Assembly: GCA_049600855.1 (NCBI GenBank)
Contig: JBMYQA010000025.1
Location: 1 to 36,031, forward strand
Reading direction: 5' to 3'
DNA from: JBMYQA01 sp049600855
GTDB taxonomy: Bacteria; Bacteroidota; Bacteroidia; Cytophagales; Flammeovirgaceae
Length of the DNA: 36,031 nt
Each line of letters starts with the position of its first letter. The stretch's first letter is position 1. Below, in pieces: positions 1-8,374 of the stretch. Under the pieces are notes generated by a model. It had not been told where the DNA came from, searched no databases, and saw only the letters and a list, made by a program, of their open reading frames with translations. The translations under genes were made by a program, and so were the position numbers.

Positions 1-2187
1 TGTAGCTGCAGCAAAATCTGCGGAAGTAAATTCGGTTGTAGCATTTCCACTTGCTTTATATAATATTGGAGAACACGCGTATTCAATCACTTGGACAAAA
101 TAGGTCGTGTTCATTGCTAAGTTTGAAACATCTACCGAATTCCCTGTTCCATTAAACACCACAAACGCACTCCCAATGCTAGCGCCATCTCCAAAGCTTG
201 CCGATGCAGCGTACGTATTTCCATTTACGGGCAAATCACTTGCTGTAAAATCACTGCCCGATTTCATTAAAACTAATCGGCTTTCTCCATTTCCTGCCGT
301 CCAAGAAAGCGTGGCTGTTGTCATCGTAACCGCACTAGGCGTTAATGCGGATGCTGCCGTACTCGGTTCGGTACAAGGCGCATCGTCATTGGCAATGGTT
401 AAGGTATGGGCAGTAGTCGTTCCCAACGTAGCATTCCCGGTTACATTCGCTAATTCCAATACTACCGTTTCATCACTTTCTGCATCTTCATCTCCCTGTA
501 TCATTACTGTAACGGTTTGGCTCGTAGTAGTACTGTTAAATGTTAAACTGGTAGTCGATAAGGTGTAATCTGTCCCTGAAATTGCGGTACCACTTCCTGC
601 TCCGACAGCTACTGTGATCTCTTCTGTTGGTGCAGGAGAAATATTCACCGTAGTTTCATAGCTTTTTGTGCCACTATTGCCCTCTTCAATGCTCCCTGTA
701 GCTGCATTGAAGCTAATGGCAGGCTGTGTATCGTCATTCGTAATGGTAAGTGTATGTGAGGCATTACTTCCCAAATTGGCACTCCCACTTATATTTTCTA
801 AATCCAAGATAACCGTTTCATCACCTTCAAATTCGGTATCTCCATTAATGGTAATGGAAACTGGCTGGCTAGTCGTACTGTTATTGAAGGTCAGTGTAGA
901 AGTTGATAAGGTGTAATCTACATTTTCCGTTGCTGTTCCACCCACAACTTCCACATCCACCGTTACAGCAGACAGCGGTGCTGGAGAAATGCTCACCATA
1001 GTTTGATAGGTCTTTGTTCCACTATTGCCTTCTGTTTCATCTCCTGAGCTAGCCGTAAAGTTAATTTCAGGCTGTGCATCATCATTAGTAATGGTAATGG
1101 TATGGGTATCATCACCCAGCGTAGCATCTCCTGAAAGGTTTTGCAGCTTCAACACAATGGTTTCATTATTCTCGAAATCAGTATCGCCAAGAATATTCAC
1201 AGAAACCGTTTTACTGAAATTGCTATTTGTCAGTGTTACACTGGTAGTAGATAGGGTAAAATCTACACCAGCCGTAGCTGTTGATGAGGCATCTACGGCA
1301 ATATTCATGGTAACCGCTGAGCTGGGAGCCGAAGAAGCTTCTACCGTAATTTGGTAGGTTTGCGAACCACTATTGCCCTCGCTAATGGTACCAGTCATCG
1401 CCTCAAAGTCTACCGTCGGAATTGGCGCAAATCCCCAAGCACGAGCCACCAATTCAGGATGGCTGATGTAAGGATTAAAGTTTCCTTGCTCATCTTTGGT
1501 GCGGGCATTTCGTTGTTGCTCCCAAGCATCTACTGGATCGTCTAAATGCCATTGGTACAACTCATTGATATCTCCAATCTCATCAATGGATCCTGCTTGT
1601 GTCGGATACATGGTATAAAAATAGAAAATTGCTCTCGCCGTATTTCCTTTATGATCTTCTCTTACCTCAAAAGAAACATTCGTATTTCGCTCACTGTAGG
1701 CATCAATATTAGAGGATGGTATGGAGCTACTGGTGGTAATTCCTGTATTACTCGAATTCACAATATACCAATTATCTGTTTGGTTATCAGGGATTTCAGC
1801 AAAAGGCAAGCTCCCACGAGAAGAATTCACATTCATGTGTGTTGGAAATAAGTGGTGAATATCCGATCGCATCGGATTCGCTTGGTTAAACCAAGATTGC
1901 GGCACCGTATGTTCTGCATTAATTGGATTTAAAAAAGTGGTATTTTGCGATGGTTGGTGAAAACCAGTATATACACAATATACATCGCCATCAGCCGCTT
2001 TATCAATTCGGTCATACATCGCTATTCGAGCATTGTCATAGCCCAAATTACTGTGAAAGCCATCATACCAATTCGATTTCAACCAAGTACGTAATGCTGA
2101 ACCATCTAACCCATTTGGCGGATAGCTTTGCGCAAATACAGCAACATTCAGACAGAATGCCACTACTAAGAGTACACTTTTTTTCAT
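1..2187 (-). CDS. Secreted endonuclease I with Calx-beta repeats (C-terminus outside window)
   Basis: Reading the complement from the ATG at 2187 gives 729 residues with no stop before the window edge. Residues 1-20 are a signal peptide ending in VFAQ. Residues about 21-260 match the endonuclease I family (EndA/NucM-like, non-specific nucleases): the hallmark motifs are NAEHTVPQSWF (His93) followed by SDIHHLFPT (His111/His112), the catalytic and metal-binding core. Three Calx-beta domains follow (about 1420-1077, 1076-720 and 719-370), each opening with a GxxxEGNSG motif and closing with TITNDD or TIANDD. From about 340 down to 1 the sequence resembles a fibronectin III domain (AATLSWTAGNGE-like). 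The enzyme is expected to degrade extracellular DNA, with the Calx-beta domains as Ca2+-binding stalks. A C-terminal T9SS sorting domain would be expected but lies outside the window. Confidence 0.9.
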   Translation of the reverse strand, partial: MKKSVLLVVAFCLNVAVFAQSYPPNGLDGSALRTWLKSNWYDGFHSNLGYDNARIAMYDRIDKAADGDVYCVYTGFHQPSQNTTFLNPINAEHTVPQSWFNQANPMRSDIHHLFPTHMNVNSSRGSLPFAEIPDNQTDNWYIVNSSNTGITTSSSIPSSNIDAYSERNTNVSFEVREDHKGNTARAIFYFYTMYPTQAGSIDEIGDINELYQWHLDDPVDAWEQQRNARTKDEQGNFNPYISHPELVARAWGFAPIPTVDFEAMTGTISEGNSGSQTYQITVEASSAPSSAVTMNIAVDASSTATAGVDFTLSTTSVTLTNSNFSKTVSVNILGDTDFENNETIVLKLQNLSGDATLGDDTHTITITNDDAQPEINFTASSGDETEGNSGTKTYQTMVSISPAPLSAVTVDVEVVGGTATENVDYTLSTSTLTFNNSTTSQPVSITINGDTEFEGDETVILDLENISGSANLGSNASHTLTITNDDTQPAISFNAATGSIEEGNSGTKSYETTVNISPAPTEEITVAVGAGSGTAISGTDYTLSTTSLTFNSTTTSQTVTVMIQGDEDAESDETVVLELANVTGNATLGTTTAHTLTIANDDAPCTEPSTAASALTPSAVTMTTATLSWTAGNGESRLVLMKSGSDFTASDLPVNGNTYAASASFGDGASIGSAFVVFNGTGNSVDVSNLAMNTTYFVQVIEYACSPILYKASGNATTEFTSADFAAAT

Positions 2188-2308
2188 ATAAGCCCTTTGT
2201 TGGATAAAAGAAAAGTTATTGAGGAGTTATTCCTCTAAGAGACTATTTGAACCTTTTCTTTCGAATAAACAAAAAATTCAAACCGTTTCTAAAAAAATTG
2301 CGAGCCTA

Positions 2309-2339
2309 CAAAGGTACACAAATGCCAGACGGGATGCAG
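2309..2339 (-). promoter_or_regulatory. Candidate Bacteroidota promoter for the nuclease gene
   Basis: On the minus strand TACCTTTG (2316-2309) fits the TAnnTTTG -7 consensus of Bacteroidota primary sigma factors. A weak -33 (CTG instead of TTG, 2339-2337) lies 20 nt upstream. This would give a 5' leader of roughly 115 nt before the ATG at 2187. The leader holds a small GAGGA/TCCTC hairpin (2221-2235). Confidence 0.5.
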
Positions 2340-2419
2340 GTAAGTAAAATAAAATTAATGTTTACGTGATATAAATTCAGGTGAGGTTTTATCCCAAAAC
2401 CCGGTGATAGTACTGTGAA

Positions 2420-2857
2420 CTATTTTGAAAATACACGTTTATAAATTGGAATTCGATATAAGAATTGAAGGTATAGCGCTGGTAGCAATAGAATATCTAA
2501 AATTACGGATGGACTTTTAAATGTAATATCATCTACAATTATACTATTTTCCCCATCTTTTAAAATACGATGACGATGTTTCCAATACTTAAAAAGCTTG
2601 GGCAACACTTTCCCTTCATCTATAAAATAGATTTCATCGTCTTGCAAATCATGATCGGTAATCACACTTACCCATTGGCTTTTAAAAGCGATGAAATTGA
2701 GTTCTAAATGCACTTCATTGCCCGTTTCGCTGCCATCAAAACGCTTTAAATTCACTAATGGGAAAGGCGGGTTTAATTGTTTAAATAACTCGGCACTAAA
2801 TCCTTTCCACACTTCATTTAAGGATTGTGCTACTTTAGTCTTAATAATTAGTCGCAT
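2420..2857 (-). CDS. SRPBCC (START/Bet v1-like) ligand-binding protein
   Basis: A 145-residue protein of the size and pattern of single-domain SRPBCC proteins. It opens with a strand ending in an amphipathic segment (RLIIKTKVAQSLNEVWKGF), followed by alternating strands with an FIDEG/DxxxY turn near residue 80 and a KYWKHRH segment, and ends in a hydrophobic helix (ILDILLLPALYLQFLYRIP) that in this fold covers the ligand cavity. The likely role is binding of a small hydrophobic ligand in the cytoplasm; the ligand cannot be told from sequence. It is monocistronic, between the nuclease gene and a plus-strand gene. An ATTTTGT/ACAAAAT inverted repeat (2921-2938) lies upstream. Confidence 0.7.
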   Translation of the reverse strand: MRLIIKTKVAQSLNEVWKGFSAELFKQLNPPFPLVNLKRFDGSETGNEVHLELNFIAFKSQWVSVITDHDLQDDEIYFIDEGKVLPKLFKYWKHRHRILKDGENSIIVDDITFKSPSVILDILLLPALYLQFLYRIPIYKRVFSK

Positions 2858-3145
2858 GAATTCACTTCCTTTGAAAAGGTAAAATAATAGCTTTAATACT
2901 TACACAACTGCTTAAAACACATTTTGTCTTAACAAAATCGTGCTGATGTACCTAATTCGCTTTTTTATTAAAAAAATCCAGTGCGATCTCCATTATATAC
3001 TATCTTTTTTCTCACAATCTCCCAATTTTGTTAAGAAGCCCAAACTGAGCTTGGGTGATATCGTTTACTTTTCATACATTGAATTTTGTATTCTTTTTGG
3101 ATACAGCTTCGATTTCCTATAAGCACCAAAATCAATAATCAATTT

Positions 3146-4465
3146 ATGAACACCTTTTTACGGAAAGTCAGCAACCGCTCGACTTTTGAAGAAGCGATAC
3201 AACAGGCGATAGACATAGAGCTTACAACCATTCCCATTTATTTGTACACTTACTATTCACTTATTAGAGTTCCTGATCAAAATCGCATTATTACAGATGT
3301 GACTAATGCCTTAATTGATAAGGGATACCACATAGATGCTGCGCGGCAATATGCTCAAAAAAAATCCTTAGACATCACCGTTTATGTCAATGAAGCTAGC
3401 GCAACTATTATGAACATCGCTATTGAAGAGATGTTGCGTATGGCATTAGCGGCCAATTTAAAACGCGCTTTAGTGGGTATGCCTAACCTCAGTATTCCTT
3501 ATCAAGCAGGTAAAAACCTTCCATTACCAGGTCATAACCCTCCCTTTAGCGTGCCCTTAACTAAATTTTCTGCCAAACAGCTGGAACGGTTCAAGCAAAT
3601 GGAGCAACCCGTCACTCCTATAGATTGTGATACAGAAATATCTAAGCTAGATTGCCCGAGTGATTGGACTACAATTGACTGTTTTTATAAACATTTAGCC
3701 AATTACATTCAGCAACATATTATGCCTGAAGATTATGAACCTTTTAGCGGTTTACCTCAGCTAGGCCCAAATAATAGTTATTACACTCACAATCAAGTGA
3801 ATAACGCATCTTATGCCCCTCAACAGCAAGCTCTGGAAGACAGTGATGACTTAGTGATCGTCCAAGATAACAAAACTGCCATTCAAGCCATTAAAACGCT
3901 TGCACATCAAAGAAATGGTTTTGCTGCTGTTCATGGAATTGATCCGTCTTCTGAACACGAAGAATCGCATTACTTGAAGCTTATTTCGCTAGCAAATGAA
4001 CTAGAAACAATTACAGCAGCAGACGCTACGGAGTTAGACTACAAGGAGTATTTTATCAAGAAAATGATTGAAAATCCTACTACAAAACAATACCCAGCCG
4101 ATATTCAGGCAGTTTCTAACTTACTCAATGCAATTTACACTTATCTATTCATCATGATGGAATCCTGTTATCAAAATCCACTTCCTCAACAATCCGAAAT
4201 TTTTAACTTTGGCATTCATAAGGGTATGATTTTTATATTGAGTAGCCTTTGTGATTTTATTACAGGCATTGAACTAGCTACTGGTAAAATTGCAGGGCCA
4301 ACCTTCGAAGCATATGAGTTTGATGCTACAACCAGTATAAAGTCTCAAATCATCGCACTTTATAAGGCCGTGCCCACTAAACTTGGACTGCAAACCAATT
4401 TATTAGGTAGAATCGAATCCTTACCCGATGTAAATCGTATAAATGGCGAAGGAGTCACCTTCTAA
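3146..4465 (+). CDS. Ferritin-like domain protein (VioB/RebD-type, PF12902-like)
   Basis: 439 residues from the ATG at 3146; the frame is open 60 nt further upstream, but the product aligns from MNTFLRKVSN. Residues 14-36 (EEAIQQAIDIELTTIPIYLY) and 90-110 (IAIEEMLRMALAANL) match the first two helices of the ferritin-like domain found in iminophenyl-pyruvate dimer synthases of violacein/rebeccamycin pathways. A third helix carries E272-x2-H275 (HEESHYLKL), and a fourth has MMES near residue 337. Candidate iron ligands are E25, E94/E95, E272, H275 and E337. In my recollection of the family the second helix reads EEMLHM; here the His is Arg98. The family includes many proteins of unknown substrate outside indolocarbazole pathways, so no reaction is assigned. 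A DUF692/MNIO gene follows 218 bp downstream on the same strand with its own promoter. Confidence 0.75.
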   Translation: MNTFLRKVSNRSTFEEAIQQAIDIELTTIPIYLYTYYSLIRVPDQNRIITDVTNALIDKGYHIDAARQYAQKKSLDITVYVNEASATIMNIAIEEMLRMALAANLKRALVGMPNLSIPYQAGKNLPLPGHNPPFSVPLTKFSAKQLERFKQMEQPVTPIDCDTEISKLDCPSDWTTIDCFYKHLANYIQQHIMPEDYEPFSGLPQLGPNNSYYTHNQVNNASYAPQQQALEDSDDLVIVQDNKTAIQAIKTLAHQRNGFAAVHGIDPSSEHEESHYLKLISLANELETITAADATELDYKEYFIKKMIENPTTKQYPADIQAVSNLLNAIYTYLFIMMESCYQNPLPQQSEIFNFGIHKGMIFILSSLCDFITGIELATGKIAGPTFEAYEFDATTSIKSQIIALYKAVPTKLGLQTNLLGRIESLPDVNRINGEGVTF

Positions 4466-4608
4466 CTTGCATACAATCACGCATCATCCTTCTGGATCAA
4501 ACATCACTGTAATTGGTTGAAGTAGATCGAGAAGAACAAAGTAATTCATGTGGAAACCCGAAGGGCAACAAAGACGCTACTACTGTGAGCATTCCTCTTG
4601 AATCGAAC

Positions 4609-4640
4609 TTGAACGTTGGATAGCCAACACGCTATCTTTG
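4609..4640 (+). promoter_or_regulatory. Bacteroidota-type promoter before the MNIO gene
   Basis: TTG at 4609-4611 and TATCTTTG at 4633-4640 are separated by 21 nt, within the TTG-N17-23-TAnnTTTG spacing known for Flavobacterium. Transcription would start near 4647, leaving a leader of about 37 nt. This makes the MNIO gene transcribable on its own rather than only from the ferritin-like gene. Confidence 0.7.
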
Positions 4641-4683
4641 TGACTTAAAAATCAGAAAATAAATAGCACCAAACAGAAAACTA

Positions 4684-5628
4684 ATGATGAAAATTAATGC
4701 CAACTCCTTGGCAAATCCTGAAACGCAAATTCAGGGTCTGCCCAATCTAGGCTTCGGTTTAGGTTTAAGAAACAAACACCTCACACCTATTCTCAATAAT
4801 TGGCCTGAAGTCGATTGGTTTGAGATTATTTCTGAAAATTTCATGAATTCAGGGGAACAATCTCGCTACGCCCTAGAACAAATTATTGAGCGATACCCCA
4901 TTGTGATGCATGGTGTATCACTTTCCATTGGCAGTGTACAACCACTAAACAAAAGATACCTTAGTCGTTTAAAAGCACTCGCAGATGATATTAAACCCGT
5001 TTGGGTAAGTGATCATTTATGTTGGACAGGCGTGCTTGGTCATAACACACACGACCTTTTGCCTGTATTATTAACCGAAGAATCGTTAAAACACATCTCC
5101 CATAGAATTCAAATTGTTCAAGATTTGTTGGGGCGACCTTTAATCTTGGAAAATCCGAGTACTTACCTCAGCTTTCACCAATCGACCATTGCCGAATGGG
5201 ATTTTTTGAAATACCTTACTGAAGAAACGGGTTGCGGCTTATTACTTGATGTAAATAATGTATTTCTGACTTGTTTTCATAATGATCTTGACCCCGTTCA
5301 ATACATCAATGCCCTTCCACAAGATCGTATTATACAGGTGCATTTAGCAGGTCATAAATGTTACGGTACGCATCGCATCAACACACATGAGCCTGAAATG
5401 ATGCCTCAAGTTTGGGAGTTATTTCGAATGGTTTGGCAAAAAACAGGAGGAGTCTCCACAGTATTAGAGTGGGAGGATGAACTTCCGCCATTTGAAGAAT
5501 ATCGTGCCGAGTTGCTGACAGAAAAACCGTATGAGTTATTAGAAAGCTTTGAAAGAACAATAGTTGGAAATCGGCATGCAGAAAGCCTTTCTATGATTTC
5601 CAAATTTTCTTCTTATAACCACTACTAA
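4684..5628 (+). CDS. DUF692 / multinuclear non-heme iron oxidase (MNIO, MbnB/BufB family)
   Basis: 314 residues, close to the usual length for DUF692 (PF05114), a TIM barrel that binds two or three iron ions and oxidises cysteine or other residues in peptides (as in methanobactin and bufferin biosynthesis). The expected ligand motifs are all visible: HGVSLS (His76), SDHLCW (Asp110/His111), LENP, LLLDVNN, VHLAGH and VLEWE. The active site therefore looks intact. Classic partners, a short Cys-containing precursor with a leader and a DUF2063-type recognition protein, are not adjacent. Upstream is a second predicted iron protein (ferritin-like) and downstream, 43 nt from the chosen start, is purC. 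Two Met codons start the frame (4684 and 4687); either is possible. The substrate is unknown. Confidence 0.85.
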   Translation: MMKINANSLANPETQIQGLPNLGFGLGLRNKHLTPILNNWPEVDWFEIISENFMNSGEQSRYALEQIIERYPIVMHGVSLSIGSVQPLNKRYLSRLKALADDIKPVWVSDHLCWTGVLGHNTHDLLPVLLTEESLKHISHRIQIVQDLLGRPLILENPSTYLSFHQSTIAEWDFLKYLTEETGCGLLLDVNNVFLTCFHNDLDPVQYINALPQDRIIQVHLAGHKCYGTHRINTHEPEMMPQVWELFRMVWQKTGGVSTVLEWEDELPPFEEYRAELLTEKPYELLESFERTIVGNRHAESLSMISKFSSYNHY

Positions 5629-5642
5629 ACCAGAATTTCAAC

Positions 5643-5650
5643 TATTTTTG
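5643..5650 (+). promoter_or_regulatory. Candidate -7 element upstream of purC
   Basis: TATTTTTG fits TAnnTTTG and lies 21 nt before the preferred purC start at 5672. No TTG is found at the proper -33 distance, so strength is uncertain. It would put the transcription start after the alternative TTG start at 5648, which favours the ATG at 5672. Confidence 0.4.
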
Positions 5651-5671
5651 CAGGCAAAATTTTTGGTCGAT

Positions 5672-6607
5672 ATGCTTGCTCTTAAAGAAACAACCTTCGA
5701 GTTTCCTAATCAAACAGGTTTTTACCGCGGCAAAGTGCGCGATGTCTATTTTTTTGGTGATAAAATGGCCATGATAGCCACTGATCGAATCTCTGCTTTT
5801 GATCATATTTTACCGCGTGCCATTCCTTTTAAAGGACAAGTACTCAACCGAGTAGCAGCTGACTTTTTGGAGCAAACGAAAGACATTGTCCCGAATTGGG
5901 TGGAATCTATTCCCCATCCTAATGTAGCGATTGGTAAAAAGTGTACGCCGATTCCTATAGAAATGGTGATTCGCGGGTATTTAGCAGGGCATGCTTGGCG
6001 TGAGTATAACACGGGCAAACGCACGTTGTGTGGTGTGGCATTGCCCGAAGGTTTAAAGCAAAACGATAAACTTCCAACACCAATTATTACTCCTGCAACT
6101 AAAGCACAAGAAGGACACGATGAAGATATTTCTCGTGAAGAAATTCTGAACCAAGGAATTGTTTCTGAAGCCGATTACCTCAAATTAGAAGCTTATACAC
6201 GTGCCTTGTTTGAGCGAGGCACTGAGCTAGCTGCCAAAAAAGGACTCATCTTAGTTGACACTAAGTATGAATTTGGTAAATTTGATAATGAAATTTATCT
6301 CATCGATGAAGTTCATACACCAGATTCTTCTCGCTATTTTTATGCAGAAGGCTATCAAGACCGTCAGGATAAGGGAGAAGTTCAAAAACAACTCTCTAAA
6401 GAGTTTGTGCGAGAATGGTTGATGAAGCAAGGCTTTCAAGGTAAAGAAGGACAACAGATGCCTATTATGCCCGATGAGTTTGTCAATTTGGTCAGCGCGC
6501 GCTATATTGAGCTTTTTGAGAAAATTACGGGTCAAACCTTTGATGGTAAAACATCTCAAGACTTATCCACAGAAATCGACCAAGCCATAAATAAGGCAAT
6601 TGGTTAA
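5672..6607 (+). CDS. purC: Phosphoribosylaminoimidazole-succinocarboxamide synthase
   Basis: 311 residues starting at the ATG at 5672 (MLALKETTFEF); a TTG 24 nt upstream would add eight residues but overlaps a promoter-like element. The enzyme joins aspartate to CAIR using ATP, giving SAICAR in purine synthesis. Diagnostic SAICAR synthetase motifs are present: FYRGKVRDVY near residue 18, IATDRISAFDHILP, the IPIEMVIRGYLAGHAW motif, and VDTKYEFG followed by LIDEVHTPDSSRY. The length fits the longer Bacteroidota form of about 310 residues. It sits between the MNIO gene and a STAS gene and is probably cotranscribed with the latter (46 nt gap). Confidence 0.95.
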   Translation: MLALKETTFEFPNQTGFYRGKVRDVYFFGDKMAMIATDRISAFDHILPRAIPFKGQVLNRVAADFLEQTKDIVPNWVESIPHPNVAIGKKCTPIPIEMVIRGYLAGHAWREYNTGKRTLCGVALPEGLKQNDKLPTPIITPATKAQEGHDEDISREEILNQGIVSEADYLKLEAYTRALFERGTELAAKKGLILVDTKYEFGKFDNEIYLIDEVHTPDSSRYFYAEGYQDRQDKGEVQKQLSKEFVREWLMKQGFQGKEGQQMPIMPDEFVNLVSARYIELFEKITGQTFDGKTSQDLSTEIDQAINKAIG

Positions 6608-6653
6608 TCATAGCCAATATTATATAGTCATTTTTATTTTACGAAGTGCGATT

Positions 6654-7040
6654 ATGCGATATTCTATCGAAAAGACTGAAAAATATACCAAGTTTTCCTT
6701 GGATGAAGAGAAAATGGACACCTTGATTGCCCCTGAGGTAAAATCAGAGTTTGTTGCTTTATTCCAATCAGGAACCAAAAACTTATTGCTAGACATGTCT
6801 ACTGTTAAATATGTAGACTCTTCTGGTTTAAGCTCGCTATTGGTAGCCCATCGAATGGCTCAAAGTGAAGAAGGTTGTTTGGTATTAGTAGGTATTAGCG
6901 ATCATGTGATGAAGTTAATCAACATTTCTAAACTTGATCAAGTATTCACGATTTTACCTACTGTGCAAGAAGGCATAGACGCAATATTTTTGCATGAATT
7001 AGAGCAAGATTTAAAAACAGAATCTGGTGAAGGCGAATAA
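6654..7040 (+). CDS. STAS-domain anti-sigma factor antagonist
   Basis: 128 residues from the ATG at 6654; an in-frame GTG-type extension back to 6600 would overlap purC and adds no domain sequence. The fold is a single STAS domain (SpoIIAA/RsbV type): MRYSIEKTEKYTKFSL, then LLLDMSTVKYVDSSGLSSLL, where D55-S56-S57-G58 is the phospho-acceptor loop (Ser56 is the expected target of an RsbW/SpoIIAB-like kinase), then a C-terminal helix and an acidic tail (EQDLKTESGEGE). No cognate kinase or sigma factor is next to it, so the partner is elsewhere; the ECF sigma at 14329 belongs to a different control type. It ends at a strong terminator. Confidence 0.88.
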   Translation: MRYSIEKTEKYTKFSLDEEKMDTLIAPEVKSEFVALFQSGTKNLLLDMSTVKYVDSSGLSSLLVAHRMAQSEEGCLVLVGISDHVMKLINISKLDQVFTILPTVQEGIDAIFLHELEQDLKTESGEGE

Positions 7041-7068
7041 TACATGGCCTTTTTTATAAAAATATACT

Positions 7069-7089
7069 GCCCCTTTTGGGGCCTTTTTT
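7069..7089 (+). terminator. Rho-independent terminator after STAS gene
   Basis: GCCCC-TTTT-GGGGC (7069-7082) followed by CTTTTTT. It ends the purC/STAS transcript 29 nt after the stop codon. Confidence 0.85.
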
Positions 7090-7161
7090 GTTTATGTAAA
7101 TCTGAAAAAAGAGACAGAAACTGAACAGTTATTTATTCTGATTTACTAAATACATGGCATC

Positions 7162-7674
7162 ATGACAAATCTAGGATACGATCAAACTGAAATAGATAAG
7201 GTTAAGCAAGAAATTAAAGCAAGTAAGCATTTATTTATCTGGAATGAAGAGGAAGAATTAGATGAAAATTATGGACACTTCTTCTTTGTAGGAAAGCATA
7301 AAGGAAAAGAAGTCATTTTTGATGCCTTTCTCTACACCCTCGAAATGGAGTATGCTACAAAATCTTTTGATGTAGCCATGAATTTATTGTTGAATAGATT
7401 TCCTGAGTTTGCTGATGCTGACTTTGAAGCTGAGGAAGGCGAACATATTGAACAATTTGAAGTTACCCTCATGGAAGTGGAAGAAGAAGGCCTAGCAAGA
7501 GTAACAGAATCCATTGATTTTGATGAAGAAGCAGGATATGGTGTAGGTATAAATGTGTGCTTAAATGTACAAGAAGTGACTCCTGAGGTAATTAACAACT
7601 TCATCAAAAACTTCAATAATGATCAGGTAAACCTTGACAAGACAGAATACGACTTTGAGATTGGCGAAGAATAA
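7162..7674 (+). CDS. Acidic cytosolic protein of unknown function
   Basis: 170 residues, very acidic (for example NEEEELDEN near residue 30 and DADFEAEEGEHIEQFE near 92), with no signal peptide or membrane segment. A hydrophobic-strand pattern (YGHFFFVGKHKGKEVIFDAFLY) and a short repeated-looking alpha/beta order suggest a folded domain rather than disorder. I do not recognise the family. It lies after the terminator at 7069-7089 and is separated by 193 bp, with an inverted repeat, from the next gene on the same strand. The coding pattern (Bacteroidota-like codons, clean start and stop) supports a real gene. Confidence 0.7.
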   Translation: MTNLGYDQTEIDKVKQEIKASKHLFIWNEEEELDENYGHFFFVGKHKGKEVIFDAFLYTLEMEYATKSFDVAMNLLLNRFPEFADADFEAEEGEHIEQFEVTLMEVEEEGLARVTESIDFDEEAGYGVGINVCLNVQEVTPEVINNFIKNFNNDQVNLDKTEYDFEIGEE

Positions 7675-7767
7675 CGCACTGTCATTTTGTCATACAAACC
7701 TTGATTTTTGCCAATTTGTTGCTTAAATTTTGTTAAAGGCGAATTTGCAAGTTTTTTGATGTAGAAA

Positions 7768-7793
7768 TTATCCCAAGTATCCATTTGGGATAA
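7768..7793. promoter_or_regulatory. 9-bp perfect inverted repeat, candidate operator
   Basis: TTATCCCAA (7768-7776) and TTGGGATAA (7785-7793) are exact reverse complements 8 nt apart, in the gap before the 118-aa gene at 7868. No T-run follows on either strand, which argues against a terminator. A second, smaller repeat AGAAAGA/TCTTTCT follows at 7801-7821. Confidence 0.45.
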
Positions 7794-7867
7794 CCTCATT
7801 AGAAAGACCCGTCATCTTTCTCACGACTAACAAAAAAATTCGTCAAATTAATTTTAAGACAATAACT

Positions 7868-8224
7868 ATGGAACCAGTCATTATGATTATAGCTGTAACA
7901 GCTATTATTTCGGGGGCGATTATCAAATCAAAGAAAATTAATCTTGAAAAAGAACGCATGCGTTTAGGCATGGGCATTCCTCCTGAACCTAAACGCAAAA
8001 AAGGGTTATTTTCAAGGGCAAAATCAAGTATTCCTCCGTTAATCATCAAAAACAACACGCCCAATGAGATGGACAAAATCCAAAAGCGTTTGGAGAACCT
8101 AGAAGTAATCATGCTTGATCAAGCAGAAAATGTTGGATCATCCACTCAAAATGAGAGCTTAATTTTAGAAGAAATCCGTAATCTCTCGGCTAGACTTCGT
8201 AAACTAGAAGAGAAGCAAGGTTGA
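7868..8224 (+). CDS. Small single-pass membrane protein with coiled coil
   Basis: 118 residues. Residues 3-19 (PVIMIIAVTAIISGAII) are a membrane helix, followed by a basic stretch (KSKKINLEKERMRLG), a Pro/Lys-rich linker (PPEPKRKKG), and two C-terminal heptad-like helices (MDKIQKRLENLEVIMLD and LILEEIRNLSARLRKLEEK). The architecture is like PspB/PspC-associated membrane-stress proteins, but sequence identity to a named family is not evident. A strong bidirectional terminator starts 14 nt after the stop. The upstream intergenic region contains two inverted repeats that may regulate it. Confidence 0.7.
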   Translation: MEPVIMIIAVTAIISGAIIKSKKINLEKERMRLGMGIPPEPKRKKGLFSRAKSSIPPLIIKNNTPNEMDKIQKRLENLEVIMLDQAENVGSSTQNESLILEEIRNLSARLRKLEEKQG

Positions 8225-8237
8225 TGAGCAGATAAGT

Positions 8238-8288
8238 AAAAAAGTAGGCGAATAACAGCTTTATAATTTGTTATTCGCCTACTTTTTT
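8238..8288. terminator. Strong bidirectional terminator
   Basis: A 20-bp perfect stem (8238-8257 with 8269-8288) and an 11-nt loop, with six A on the left and six T on the right, so it functions on both strands. It separates the plus-strand gene ending at 8224 from the minus-strand rpmH group. Confidence 0.9.
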
Positions 8289-8310
8289 GTTTTGATTTCT
8301 AGCCAAAGGC

Positions 8311-8338
8311 AATAAAAAAAACCGTTAATAACGGTTTT
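8311..8338 (-). terminator. Terminator of the rpmH/40-aa transcript
   Basis: AAAACCGT/ACGGTTTT stem with a 5-nt loop (8318-8338). On the minus strand it is followed by a T-run (complement of 8311-8317). It lies 37 nt past the stop of the 40-aa ORF. Confidence 0.8.
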
Positions 8339-8374
8339 AAAGTCTTGGACCATGAAAGAAAGAACGGAATTTAA

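Noticed and set aside
107..2207. Six plus-strand open frames over the nuclease gene
   Set aside because: Shadows of the minus-strand coding sequence, which carries all motifs.
4548..4601. A 17-aa ORF containing one Cys between the ferritin-like and MNIO genes, as a possible MNIO precursor peptide
   Set aside because: It lies before the MNIO promoter at 4609-4640, has no leader or repeated Cys motif, and is too short; chance ORF is likelier.
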